NCBI RefSeq assembly: GCF_018139145.2
Contig: NC_059478.1
Location: forward strand, 6,758,001-6,822,000
Direction of reading: 5' to 3'
Origin: Gymnogyps californianus
Lineage: Eukaryota > Chordata > Aves > Accipitriformes > Cathartidae
DNA: 64,000 bases
The stretch's first letter is position 1, and every line of letters begins with the position of its first letter. Both the position numbers and the translations under genes were made by a program. Shown one piece after another: positions 1 to 9,835 of the stretch. The notes under the pieces are model-generated. The model saw only the letters and a program-made list of their open reading frames with translations. It searched no databases and was not told where the DNA came from.

Positions 1-1131
1 CCCACCAAGGCCTGATGCACCTCTCTTCTGCAGCCGCAAAGGAAAATGCAGAATTGGAGAAAGGGAACTGCACCCAGCCTGGGGCAGCCGTTACTCTGGT
101 TAGCTTGGGGGAAGGCCGCGGTAGTCTCTCGTGAAAGCATGCCTGACTGCTGTGGTCTCTAATGCTGTAAAAGCGTCCCAGATCTAGGACCCGTAGTGTG
201 CCCACTCAGCATCACCGTCTCTTGCATAGATACCTCCAATTGGCACCAGAGACCCATATGCTCACAGACGGCAGCGACAGCTGCTGAGGGGAACCACAGG
301 CTCCCCACAGTACCACCGGGCAGAGTGCATCAGCATCGGATCCAGCTCTCACAGGCCTCCTGTACACCCCCAAACCTGGCCCTACCTATGGCCCTCACCT
401 CCCATCCCAGAGTCCACCCTCAAGGCGTGCTGCAGCAGTTCACTACCTCTGTGGAGGGGCAGCAGCTCCCTCAAACGAACCCCTGCCTGCCCACAGACCA
501 GTGGCCGTGGAGATCTGAGCATCGACTACGGCTGCAGACAGCCACCCACCCCTGTCCCGCCATTAGCTACTCCCTCAGCCGCCACAGCCTCCCCTGCGGC
601 CAGCCAGCGTGCCCTGACTGGGTGCCCTTCTGAGGAGCGACAGTTCCTCCACCTGCCTGCCAGTGGCAGTGGCCGTTAAAGCCAGTTCCAGCCAGTTTGG
701 GTGCTCCCTCTGGCGCCCGCTCCCTCACACCACGGCGCGCCCCGCCCGTGCTCGGTGCTCTTTTGCCGCCATGTTAAAAAGTTCAAGCCTCACGTAAGGT
801 GAAACTTCACGGGCAGCTGTGCTGGAAGTCCCCAGGAAGAGGGACAGGGACACATCTCATAGCCAAGCTCAGGGACACAAGAGAAGGGATAAAGCTGGCA
901 CCAACTCATCTCCCGGCTGAACCTGGAGCACAGTGGCCCATCAGTGCCATCTACCAAGTACTTCCAGGAGCCCGAGGTGGGCACACGAGGGTCGTGCTTG
1001 TGACTAAGGAGTCCGACCGCAGGAAAGCCTTTGCATTTCCTAATGCTGAAAATACTTTAAAATTCACAGAATGGCTGAGCTTGGAAGGCACCTCTGGAGG
1101 TCAGTTTGTCCAGCCCCCTGCTCAGGCAGGG
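1..1131 (+). repeat. Spacer of the preceding array unit (partial)
   Basis: Matches the spacers at 4041-5172, 8195-9326, 12459-13590 and 20601-21731 almost base for base. It holds no gene I can support. An open frame at 196-633 is present in most copies but is broken by a 1-nt insertion near 4603 in one, so I treat it as non-coding. At 721-780 lies a short CpG-rich stretch with GC-box-like sequence and the motif GCCGCCATGTT (765-775). Positions ~1062-1131 are a stub of a CR1 3' end in antisense orientation. The unit junction follows GCAGGG at 1131/1132. Confidence 0.85.
765..775 (+). promoter_or_regulatory. YY1-type motif in a CpG-rich spacer block
   Basis: GCCGCCATGTT is the reverse complement of the YY1 consensus AANATGGCGGC. 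It lies just downstream of a GC-box-like CCCGCCC and is repeated at 4806-4816, 8959-8969, 13224-13234 and 21365-21375, about 870 bp before the ATG of the following gene copy. It could mark a second, more distal promoter or a 5' non-coding exon. Only the motif match and its conservation are seen directly. Confidence 0.4.
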
Positions 1132-1466
1132 TTAAGATTTTTGTCAAACCAAGAGTGCATTTTTGGCTTTCCTCTTAACATGGGCTGCCGCTTTGCCCCC
1201 CAGAGGATTTCAAGGAGAGCTGTGTCACAGCTGCCCAGCTGCTGAACACAGCTTGGATGGAGTCTGGGCACAGCTCCTTCTCGCTGATAAGTTCAGGGCA
1301 CAGCCCAAATCACGTCGGGCTCAGTCCCGCTCCACTGCTGAGCTCCGTGTCCACCGGTGGGCACAGCAGTGGGAGCAGCAAGCTTCAAAACCTGCCTGTA
1401 CAGGTCCTCCCCAGCTCCGCCTCAACCTTCATCGCCTGCCGGGCGGGCGGGCGGGGAAAGGCTTTG

Positions 1467-1516
1467 TGACATCACAGAGCCTTGCGTGACATCAGCCCGT
1501 GACTTGTCACATTGGC
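1467..1516 (+). promoter_or_regulatory. CRE-like promoter cluster, copy 1
   Basis: Two TGACATCA elements (1467-1474 and 1487-1494) are one base from the CRE TGACGTCA. The imperfect palindrome TGACTTGTCA (1500-1509) and an inverted CCAAT box ATTGG (1511-1515) follow. The cluster starts 175 bp before the ATG, lies after a GGGCGGGCGGGCGGGG tract, and has no TATA box. Binding by CREB/CREM/ATF factors and NF-Y is inferred from the motifs. Confidence 0.6.
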
Positions 1517-1641
1517 AACACTTGCAAGCGCAGACACGCGCGGTGGCCACTCGGTCCTGGTGGTCACTGCCTGAACTCTGCTCAGGGTGACAGCCCGAGC
1601 CAGCTTGCGCGTCAAGATTTTCTTCCTCGGGAGAGACCACG

Positions 1642-2734
1642 ATGAGGCTCAGCCCAGTTCTCTCCCTCACCATGGCTCTCTGCATGGTGTCTCTGTTCCC
1701 CGGTGGCCCTCGCCTTTGCGTCCACTCCGACTGGGTCATACTCAGGATAGAAGTCCTTCCTGAAGACCTGAAGCAGCCGCCCGTTGTTGCCGAGAGCATG
1801 GCCTCCGAATGGGACAGCAGCATTGGCCTTCGCAGCCCCCACGGCTGGGTCAGGTTCAGGATGAACGTTGTTTCTGAGGGCCTGAAGCAACTGCCCGTTG
1901 TTGCCGAGAGCATGGCCTCCGAATGGGACAGCAGCATTGGCCGTCGCAGCCCCCACGGCTGGGTCAGGGTCAGGATGAACGTCGCTCCTGAGGGCCTGAA
2001 GCAATTGCCCGTTGGCGCAGAGAGCATGGCCTCTGACCTGCCCTACCCTCTGGGCCAGCTTTGGGACCGCCTTGCCCAGGTGGACATGACCTGGCTGCTT
2101 CGCATGGCCTGGCAAACCGTGTGGCTGCTCTGCATGGCTTGGATTGCACTTGGCCTCTGGAGAAATGCAAAGAGACCCCAGGGACAGGTGAGCAATCGAG
2201 ATCAGTCACACAGCAAGGGACCGGGTTGTGGGGAGCAGGGAACCACAACAGCCTTGGCCAAGAAGGCTTGCAATGAAAAAACAAAACCCAGCATGGGCAA
2301 GAAAGCCTCAGCAGGCCCCGAGAGGTTCTCTGCCTCTTCCCCAGGGACACGCCAAGCCGCAGGGCTGAAACCCTCCAGGAGCCCCCAGCACGACACCTGG
2401 GGCCTGCCGGAGGTTTCCTCAGCCCAACGTGCTGCCTGGAGCAGTCCTGTGAAGCTGGAGTTCTTCCATGGGAAGCCAAGCCCAGCAGGACACTTCTTGG
2501 ACCCCCAAGCCCCTGCCCGCTTCATTGTGCCCCCGGCCCTGTCATTTCCAGGGAAAGCGACGGATGGCCTCGTCTTCCATGAGGACAGACTGCTGGGGAA
2601 AGGGCACCTTCTGCGAAGACGAATTGCTCTGCGTGCTGGAGGCCAACGCCGCTGTGGTGGCCAGGTGCCTGAGGCACATCCACCGCCTCCGCCTGAAAGA
2701 GCGCCAGCCCCAGCACTCCAAGAAGGCGGCATGA
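1642..2734 (+). CDS. Array gene copy 1: repeat-containing single-pass membrane protein (intact)
   Basis: I do not recognise the family. My model is exon 1 at 1642-2187 (182 codons, phase 0, donor CAG|GTGAGC) and exon 2 at 2552-2741 (acceptor TTTCCAG, stop TGA 2732-2734, donor AAAAAG|GTAAGA). A 3'UTR exon starts at 3233 and ends after AATAAA at 3657-3662. The product is 242 residues. It has a hydrophobic leader (about 1-22), one partial and two full 38-residue repeats (about 31-129), a Trp-rich hydrophobic segment at about 151-173 followed by RNAKR, and a tail with four Cys that ends HSKKAA. A type I topology with an internal tail is inferred. If intron 1 (364 nt) is retained, the frame shifts and runs open to 2745. 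Spliced cDNA would settle the model. Confidence 0.6.
1801..2028 (+). repeat. 114-bp coding minisatellite, 2 full units (copy 1)
   Basis: Two head-to-tail 114-bp units encode 38-residue repeats that begin ASEWDSSIG and end LKQLPV-AESM. A partial first unit precedes them, starting near SDWVILR. Unit length is a multiple of three, so copy-number change keeps the frame. Confidence 0.9.
2188..2551 (+). other. Intron 1 of array copy 1 (364 nt, open in the exon 1 frame)
   Basis: Bounded by GTGAGC and a TTTCCAG acceptor. It has no stop codon in the frame of exon 1. The same intron is 364 nt in copies 2 and 5 (6342-6705, 18748-19111) but 363 nt in copies 3 and 4 (10609-10971, 14647-15009). In those two copies, retention joins exon 1 and exon 2 in frame. 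Confidence 0.55.
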
Positions 2735-2741
2735 GAAAAAG

Positions 2742-3232
2742 GTAAGAAGAGGAGGGCCTTCTCTAGCTCCCCGTGCAACTCCAGCTAGAGCGTGGCCCGG
2801 CAGATTGGCAACACGAAAGGCAGCGGTGCAAGGGAGTGCTGCTGTCCATGCGGCGTGGGACCTGAGGCAGGAGGGAACAGGCTTCCGTGGCCGTGAGGTG
2901 CCCCATGGGTGCCCACGTCCCAAGAGGAGGGGCCCACATCCTGGCAGGGTGCCCACGGCCCCGTGAGGTCCCTAGTGGGTGCCCATGTGCCACTGAGGTG
3001 CCCGGTGCCTGCCCAAGTCCCGGTGAGGTGTGTGCTGGTTGCTCCCCATGTCCCGGTAAGGTGGCAGTGGCCAGCACCTGGCCATGACCCATTGGGCTCC
3101 TTAGGCCTTAGGACCTTCCAGGGTGGTGCGAGGGCAAGCATCACACCAGGAAGAGGGGCAGGTGGTAGGAAGTGGGTGGAGAACAATTCCAACTGTAGCA
3201 GTGTCATCCAGCTAACAGCGAATTCTCTTCAG
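2742..3232 (+). repeat. Intron 2 with a degenerate GTGAGGT minisatellite
   Basis: From about 2896 to 3065, variants of GTGCCCATGTCCCGGTGAGG recur every 20-40 bases. Many of them contain good 5' splice-site look-alikes (CGGTGAGGT, CGGTAAGGT). Equivalent arrays lie at about 7050-7219, 11316-11485, 15354-15523 and 19456-19625. The segment from 2807 (GGCAACACGAAAGGCAG) is homologous to the 3' flank from 3716 (GGCAACATGAAAGGCAG), so part of the unit is duplicated within itself. Confidence 0.7.
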
Positions 3233-3680
3233 GGTGACAGCCAGCTGGTGCGTCAGGACGTGCCTCAGCCCACCGAAGGCTCCTGGGGTGAGGGCACCTC
3301 CACTGACTACAACCTCTTCTGCTGGCTGGAGGCCATTATCGCCCCGATGCTCTTGTTCCTGTGGGGTGGCCATGGCCAATGGGTGGCCACGGCCTGGTGG
3401 GTTGCCCGTGCCCACCCGGCACAACAGCCAGTGGGCATTCGGCAACTCCCTGGTGAGGACCTCTGGGGAGGGTCCCCTTTTCCACCCTCCCAAAGGTGCT
3501 GCCAGGGCCCACTGGCATCCCAGAGGCCAGGGCTCATCTCCGTCTCTCCGAAGGGGACAGCCAGAGCATGCCTGTGCAGCAGAGACATCTGGGAAACTCG
3601 GCAAGACCTCTGCTGGGAGCAGCCTAGTTTCTCCATCTTCTAGCACTGTTCCCATCAATAAAGTTTATTGTTCCTGAAGC
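3233..3680 (+). other. Probable 3'UTR exon (exon 3) of copy 1
   Basis: Follows the acceptor TTCTCTTCAG and runs to just past AATAAA (3657-3662). Equivalent exons start at 7387, 11653, 15691 and 19793. A frame with a hydrophobic stretch (IIAPMLLFLWG) stays open through most of it in every copy. The exon 2 frame that would join it at phase 0 contains a stop, so I treat it as untranslated. It could be coding in an alternative transcript. Confidence 0.5.
3657..3662 (+). terminator. Polyadenylation signal, copy 1
   Basis: AATAAA followed by a T/G-rich stretch (GTTTATTGTT). It is conserved in all five copies. Confidence 0.75.
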
Positions 3681-5172
3681 AAGTGTCATTTCGGTACCGA
3701 GGGGATCCAGGGGAGCGGCAACATGAAAGGCAGTGGTGCGAGCCAGGCTGCTGTGTGCGGGCTTGTGGAGCATGCGCTCCGGGAGAAGTGGGAGAGCTGG
3801 GGTGGGAGAGAACGGGCGTCCACGGCTCTGAGGTGCCCCGCGGGTGCCCATGTTGCAGGAGGAGGGCCCCGCATCCCGGCAGGGTGCCCATGTCCCGGTG
3901 AGGTTCCCAGGGGGTGCCCGTGTCATGTCAGCGGGGGGGTGCTGATCCTAGCTGTGGTCACAGCCAGAGGCCAGAGGCAAGTTCTTCACCAGAGCCATCC
4001 TGTCCCCGCCTTGGCAGCAGCACAATCAGGAGAGGAGAGACCCACCAAGGCCTGATGCACCTCTCTTCTGCAGCCGCAAAGGAAAATGCAGAATTGGAGA
4101 AAGGGAACTGCACCCAGCCTGGGGCAGCCGTTACTCTGGTTAGCTTGGGGGAAGGCCGCGGTAGTCTCTCGTGAAAGCATGCCTGACTGCTGTGGTCTCT
4201 AATGCTGTAAAAGCGTCCCAGATCTAGGACCCGTAGTGTGCCCACTCAGCATCACCGTCTCTTGCATAGATACCTCCAATTGGCACCAGAGACCCATATG
4301 CTCACAGACGGCAGCGACAGCTGCTGAGGGGAACCACAGGCTCCCCACAGTACCACCGGGCAGAGTGCATCAGCATCGGATCCAGCTCTCACAGGCCTCC
4401 TGTACACCCCCAAACCTGGCCCTACCTATGGCCCTCACCTCCCATCCCAGAGTCCACCCTCAAGGCGTGCTGCAGCAGTTCACTACCTCTGTGGAGGGGC
4501 AGCAGCTCCCTCAAACGAACCCCTGCCTGCCCACAGACCAGTGGCCGTGGAGATCTGAGCATCGACTACGGCTGCAGACAGCCACCCACCCCTGTCCCGC
4601 CATTTAGCTACTCCCTCAGCCGCCACAGCCTCCCCTGCGGCCAGCCAGCGTGCCCTGACTGGGTGCCCTTCTGAGGAGCGACAGTTCCTCCACCTGCCTG
4701 CCAGTGGCAGTGGCCGTTAAAGCCAGTTCCAGCCAGTTTGGGTGCTCCCTCTGGCGCCCGCTCCCTCACACCACGGCGCGCCCCGCCCGTGCTCGGTGCT
4801 CTTTTGCCGCCATGTTAAAAAGTTCAAGCCTCACGTAAGGTGAAACTTCACGGGCAGCTGTGCTGGAAGTCCCCAGGAAGAGGGACAGGGACACATCTCA
4901 TAGCCAAGCTCAGGGACACAAGAGAAGGGATAAAGCTGGCACCAACTCATCTCCCAGCTGAACCTGGAGCACAGTGGCCCATCAGTGCCATCTACCAAGT
5001 ACTTCCAGGAGCCCGAGGTGGGCACACGAGGGTCGTGCTTGTGACTAAGGAGTCCGACCGCAGGAAAGCCTTTGCATTTCCTAATGCTGAAAATACTTTA
5101 AAATTCACAGAATGGCTGAGCTTGGAAGGCACCTCTGGAGGTCAGTTTGTCCAGCCCCCTGCTCAGGCAGGG
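3681..5172 (+). repeat. 3' flank and spacer of unit 1
   Basis: Starts with a partial duplicate of intron 2 (3716 to about 3935). After the point where unit 4 diverges (about 3930), it continues as spacer with the YY1-type motif at 4806-4816 and the CR1 stub at ~5103-5172. A single T inserted near 4603 distinguishes it from the other spacers. No gene is supported. Confidence 0.8.
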
Positions 5173-5507
5173 TTAAGATTTTTGTCAAACCAAGAGTGCA
5201 TTTTTGGCTTTCCTCTTAACATGGGCTGCCGCTTTGCCCCCCAGAGGATTTCAAGGAGAACCGTGTCACAGCTGCCCAGCTGCTGAATGCAGCTTGGATG
5301 GAGTCTGGGCACAGCTCCTTCTCGCTGATAAGTTCAGGGCACAGCCCAAATCACGCTGGGCTCAGTCCCGCTCCACTGCTGAGCTCCGTGTCCACCGGTG
5401 GGCACAGCAGTGGGAGCAGCAAGCTTCAAAACCTGCCTGTACAGGTCCTCCCCAGCTCCGCCTCAACCTTCATCGCCTGCCGGGCGGGCGGGCGGGGAAA
5501 GGCTTTG

Positions 5508-5557
5508 TGACATCACAGAGCCTTGCGTGACATCAGCCCGTGACTTGTCACATTGGC
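5508..5557 (+). promoter_or_regulatory. CRE-like promoter cluster, copy 2
   Basis: Has the same elements in the same order as copy 1: two TGACATCA, TGACTTGTCA and ATTGG, starting 175 bp before the ATG. Confidence 0.6.
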
Positions 5558-5682
5558 AACACTTGCAAGCGCAGACACGCGCGGTGGCCACTCGGTCCTG
5601 GTGGTCACTGCCTGAACTCTGCTCAGGGTGACAGCCCGAGCCAGCTTGCGCGTCAAGATTTTCTTCCTCGGGAGAGACCACG

Positions 5683-6888
5683 ATGAGGCTCAGCCCAGTT
5701 CTCTCCCTCATCATGGCTCTCTGCATGGTGTCTCTGTTCCCCGGTGGCCCTCGCCTTTGCGTCCACTCCGACTGGGTCATACTCAGGACAAAAGTCCTTC
5801 CTGAAGACCTGAAGCAGCCCCCGTTGTTGCCGAGAGCATGGCCTCCGAATGGGACAGCAGCATTGGCCGTCGCAGCCCCCACGGCTGGGTCAGGTTCAGG
5901 ACAAATATCGTTCCTGAGGGCCTGAAGCAACCACCCGTTGCCGCCGAGAGCATGGCCTCCGAATGGGACAGCAGCATTGGCCTTCGCAGCCCCCACGGCT
6001 GGGTCAGGTTCAGGATGAACGTTGTTTCTGAGGGCCTGAAGCAACTGCCCGTTGTTGCCGAGAGCATGGCCTCCGAATGGGACAGCAGCATTGGCCGTCG
6101 CAGCCCCCACGGCTGGGTCAGGGTCAGGATGAACGTCGCTCCTGAGGGCCTGAAGCAACTGCCCGTTGGCGCAGAGAGCATGGCCTCTGACCTGCCCTAC
6201 CCTCTGGGCCAGCTTTGGGACCGCCTTGCCCAGGTGGACATGACCTGGCTGCTTCGCATGGCCTGGCAAACCGTGTGGCTGCTCTGCATGGCTTGGATTG
6301 CACTTGGCCTCTGGAGAAATGCAAAGAGACCCCAGGGACAGGTAAGCAATCGAGATCAGTCACACAGCAAGGGACCGGGTTGTGGGGAGCAGGGAACCAC
6401 AACAGCCTTGGCCAAGAAGGCTTGCAATGAAAAAACAAAACCCAGCACGGGCAAGAAAGCCTCAGCAGGCCCCGAGAGGTTCTCTACCTCTTCCCCAGGG
6501 ACACGCCAAGCCGCAGCGCTGAAACCCTCCGGGAGCCCCCAGCACGACACCTGGGGCCTGCCAGAGGTTTCCTCAGCCCAACGTGCTGCCCGGAGCAGTC
6601 CTGTGAGGCTGGAGTTCTTCCATGGGAAGCCAAGCCCAGCAGGACACTTCTTGGACCCCCAAGCCCCCGCCCGCTTCATTGTGCCCCCGGCCCTGTCATT
6701 TCCAGGGAATGCGACGGATGGCCTCATCTTCCATGAGGACAGACTGCTGGGGAAAGGGCACCTTCTGCGAAGACGAATTGCTCTGCGTGCTGGAGGCCAA
6801 CGCCGCTGTGGTGGCCAGGTGCCTGAGGCACATCCACCGCCTCCGCCTGAAAGAGCGCCAGCCCCAGCACTCCAAGAAGGCGGCGTGA
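5683..6888 (+). pseudogene. Array gene copy 2: frameshifted in the repeat region
   Basis: Exon 1 (5683-6341) is 659 nt, one short of a multiple of three. A single base is missing near 5818-5822, in the run of C after GAAGCAG. The frame then ends at 5925. Everything downstream is intact: three full 38-residue repeats, the membrane segment, the GT-AG intron at 6342-6705, exon 2 (6706-6895, stop 6886-6888), exon 3 from 7387 and AATAAA at 7811-7816. An internal ATG at 5838 re-enters the normal frame but would lack the leader. The lost base sits in a C run, so an assembly error is a real alternative to a genuine pseudogene. Confidence 0.6.
5841..6182 (+). repeat. 114-bp coding minisatellite, 3 full units (copy 2)
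   Basis: Three 114-bp units in the normal downstream frame, one more than copy 1. Confidence 0.9.
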
Positions 6889-7810
6889 GAAAAAGGTAAG
6901 AAGAGGAGGGCCTTCTCTAGCTCCCCGTGCAACTCCAGCTAGAGCGTGGCCCGGCAGATTGGCAACACGAAAGGCAGCGGTGCAAGGGAGTGCTGCTGTC
7001 CATGTGGCGTGGGACCTGAGGCAGGAGGGAACAGGCTTCCGTGGCCGTGAGGTGCCCCATGGGTGCCCACGTCCCAAGAGGAGGGGCCCACATCCTGGCA
7101 GGGTGCCCACGGCCCCGTGAGGTTCCCAGTGGGTGCCCATGTGCCACTGAGGTGCCCGGTGCCTGCCCAAGTCCCGGTGAGGTGTGTGCTGGTTGCTCCC
7201 CATGTCCCGGTAAGGTGGCAGTGGCCAGCGCCTGGCCATGACCCATTGGGCTCCTTAGGCCTTAGGACCTTCCAGGGTGGTGCGAGGGCAAGCATCACAC
7301 CAGGAAGAGGGGCAGGTGGTAGGAAGTGGGTGGAGAACAATTCCAACTGTAGCAGTGTCATCCAGCTAACAGCGAATTCTCCTCAGGGTGACAGCCAGCT
7401 GGTGCATCAGGACGTGCCTCAGCCAACCGAGGGCTCCTGGGGTGAGGGCACCTCCACTGACTACAACCTCTTCTGCTGGCTGGAGGCCATTATCGCCCCG
7501 ATGCTCTTGTTCCTGTGGGGTGGCCATGGCCAATGGGTGGCCACGGCCTGGTGGGTTGCCCGTGCCCACCCGGCACAACAGCCAGTGGGCATTCGGCAAC
7601 TCCCTGGTGAGGACCTCTGGGGAGGGTCCCCTTTTCCACCCTCCCAAAGGTGCTGCCAGGGCCCACTGGCATCCCAGAGGCCAGGGCTCATCTCCGTCTC
7701 TCCGAAGGGGACAGCCAGAGCATGCCTGTGCAGCAGAGACATCTGGGAAACTCGGCAAGACCTCTGCTGGGAGCAGCCTAGTTTCTCCATCTTCTAGCAC
7801 TGTTCCCATC

Positions 7811-7816
7811 AATAAA
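7811..7816 (+). terminator. Polyadenylation signal, copy 2
   Basis: AATAAA in the same context as copy 1. Confidence 0.75.
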
Positions 7817-7834
7817 GTTTATTGTTCCTGAAGC

Positions 7835-9326
7835 AAGTGTCATTTCGGTACCGAGGGGATCCAGGGGAGCGGCAACATGAAAGGCAGTGGTGCGAGCCAG
7901 GCTGCTGTGTGCGGGCTTGCGGAGCATGCGCTCCGGGAGAAGTGGGAGAGCTGGGGTGGGAGAGAACGGGCGTCCACGGCTCTGAGGTGCCCCGCGGGTG
8001 CCCATGTTGCAGGAGGAGGGCCCCGCATCCCGGCAGGGTGCCCATGTCCCGGTGAGGTTCCCAGGGGGTGCCCGTGTCATGTCAGCGGGGGGGTGCTGAT
8101 CCTAGCTGTGGTCACAGCCAGAGGCCAGAGGCAAGTTCTTCACCAGAGCCATCCTGTCCCCGCCTTGGCAGCAGCACAATCAGGAGAGGAGAGACCCACC
8201 AAGGCCTGATGCACCTCTCTTCTGCAGCCGCAAAGGAAAATGCAGAATTGGAGAAAGGGAACTGCACCCAGCCTGGGGCAGCCGTTACTCTGGTTAGCTT
8301 GGGGGAAGGCCGCGGTAGTCTCTCGTGAAAGCATGCCTGACTGCTGTGGTCTCTAATGCTGTAAAAGCGTCCCAGATCTAGGACCCGTAGTGTGCCCACT
8401 CAGCATCACCGTCTCTTGCATAGATACCTCCAATTGGCACCAGAGACCCATATGCTCACAGACGGCAGCGACAGCTGCTGAGGGGAACCACAGGCTCCCC
8501 ACAGTACCACCGGGCAGAGTGCATCAGCATCGGATCCAGCTCTCACAGGCCTCCTGTACACCCCCAAACCTGGCCCTACCTATGGCCCTCACCTCCCATC
8601 CCAGAGTCCACCCTCAAGGCGTGCTGCAGCAGTTCACTACCTCTGTGGAGGGGCAGCAGCTCCCTCAAACGAACCCCTGCCTGCCCACAGACCAGTGGCC
8701 GTGGAGATCTGAGCATCGACTACGGCTGAAGACAGCCACCCACCCCTGTCCCGCCATTAGCTACTCCCTCAGCCGCCACAGCCTCCCCTGCGGCCAGCCA
8801 GCGTGCCCTGACTGGGTGCCCTTCTGAGGAGCGACAGTTCCTCCACCTGCCTGCCAGTGGCAGTGGCCGTTAAAGCCAGTTCCAGCCAGTTTGGGTGCTC
8901 CCTCTGGCGCCCGCTCCCTCACACCACGGCGCGCCCCGCCCGTGCTCGGTGCTCTTTTGCCGCCATGTTAAAAAGTTCAAGCCTCACGTAAGGTGAAACT
9001 TCACGGGCAGCTGTGCTGGAAGTCCCCAGGAAGAGGGACAGGGACACATCTCATAGCCAAGCTCAGGGACACAAGAGAAGGGATAAAGCTGGCACCAAAC
9101 TCATCTCCCAGCTGAACCTGGAGCACAGTGGCCCATCAGTGCCATCTACCAAGTACTTCCAGGAGCCCGAGGTGGGCACACGAGGGTCGTGCTTGTGACT
9201 AAGGAGTCCGACCGCAGGAAAGCCTTTGCATTTCCTAATGCTGAAAATACTTTAAAATTCACAGAATGGCTGAGCTTGGAAGGCACCTCTGGAGGTCAGT
9301 TTGTCCAGCCCCCTGCTCAGGCAGGG
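7835..9326 (+). repeat. 3' flank and spacer of unit 2
   Basis: Same content as the unit 1 spacer: intron-2-like duplicate, YY1-type motif at 8959-8969 and CR1 stub at ~9257-9326. No gene is supported. Confidence 0.8.
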
Positions 9327-9660
9327 TTAAGATTTTTGTCAAACCAAGAGTGCATTTTTGGCTTTCCTCTTAACATGGGCTGCCGCTTTGCCCCCAGAGG
9401 ATTTCAAGGAGAACCGTGTCACAGCTGCCCAGCTGCTGAATGCAGCTTGGATGGAGTCTGGGCACAGCTCCTTCTCGCTGATAAGTTCAGGGCACAGCCC
9501 AAATCACGCTGGGCTCAGTCCCGCTCCACTGCTGAGCTCCGTGTCCACCGGTGGGCACAGCAGTGGGAGCAGCAGGCTTCAAAACCCGCCTGTACAGGTC
9601 CTCCCCAGCTCCGCCTCAACCTTCATCGCCTGCCGGGCGGGCGGGCGGGGAAAGGCTTTG

Positions 9661-9710
9661 TGACATCACAGAGCCTTGCGTGACATCAGCCCGTGACTTG
9701 TCACATTGGC
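9661..9710 (+). promoter_or_regulatory. CRE-like promoter cluster, copy 3
   Basis: Identical element order, starting 175 bp before the ATG at 9836. Confidence 0.6.
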
Positions 9711-9835
9711 AACACTTGCAAGCGCAGACACGCGCGGTGGCCACTCGGTCCTGGTGGTCACTGCCTGAACTCTGCTCAGGGTGACAGCCCGAGCCAGCTT
9801 GCGCGTCAAGATTTTCTTCCTCGGGAGAGACCACG

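Noticed and set aside
196..633. 145-codon open frame repeated in the spacers
   Set aside because: Broken by a 1-nt insertion near 4603 in one copy, low complexity in composition, no splice or promoter support and no recognisable family.
703..720. TGGCGCCCG resembling a retroviral tRNA-Lys primer-binding site in the spacer
   Set aside because: Only nine bases match and no LTR precedes it, so it is chance in GC-rich sequence.
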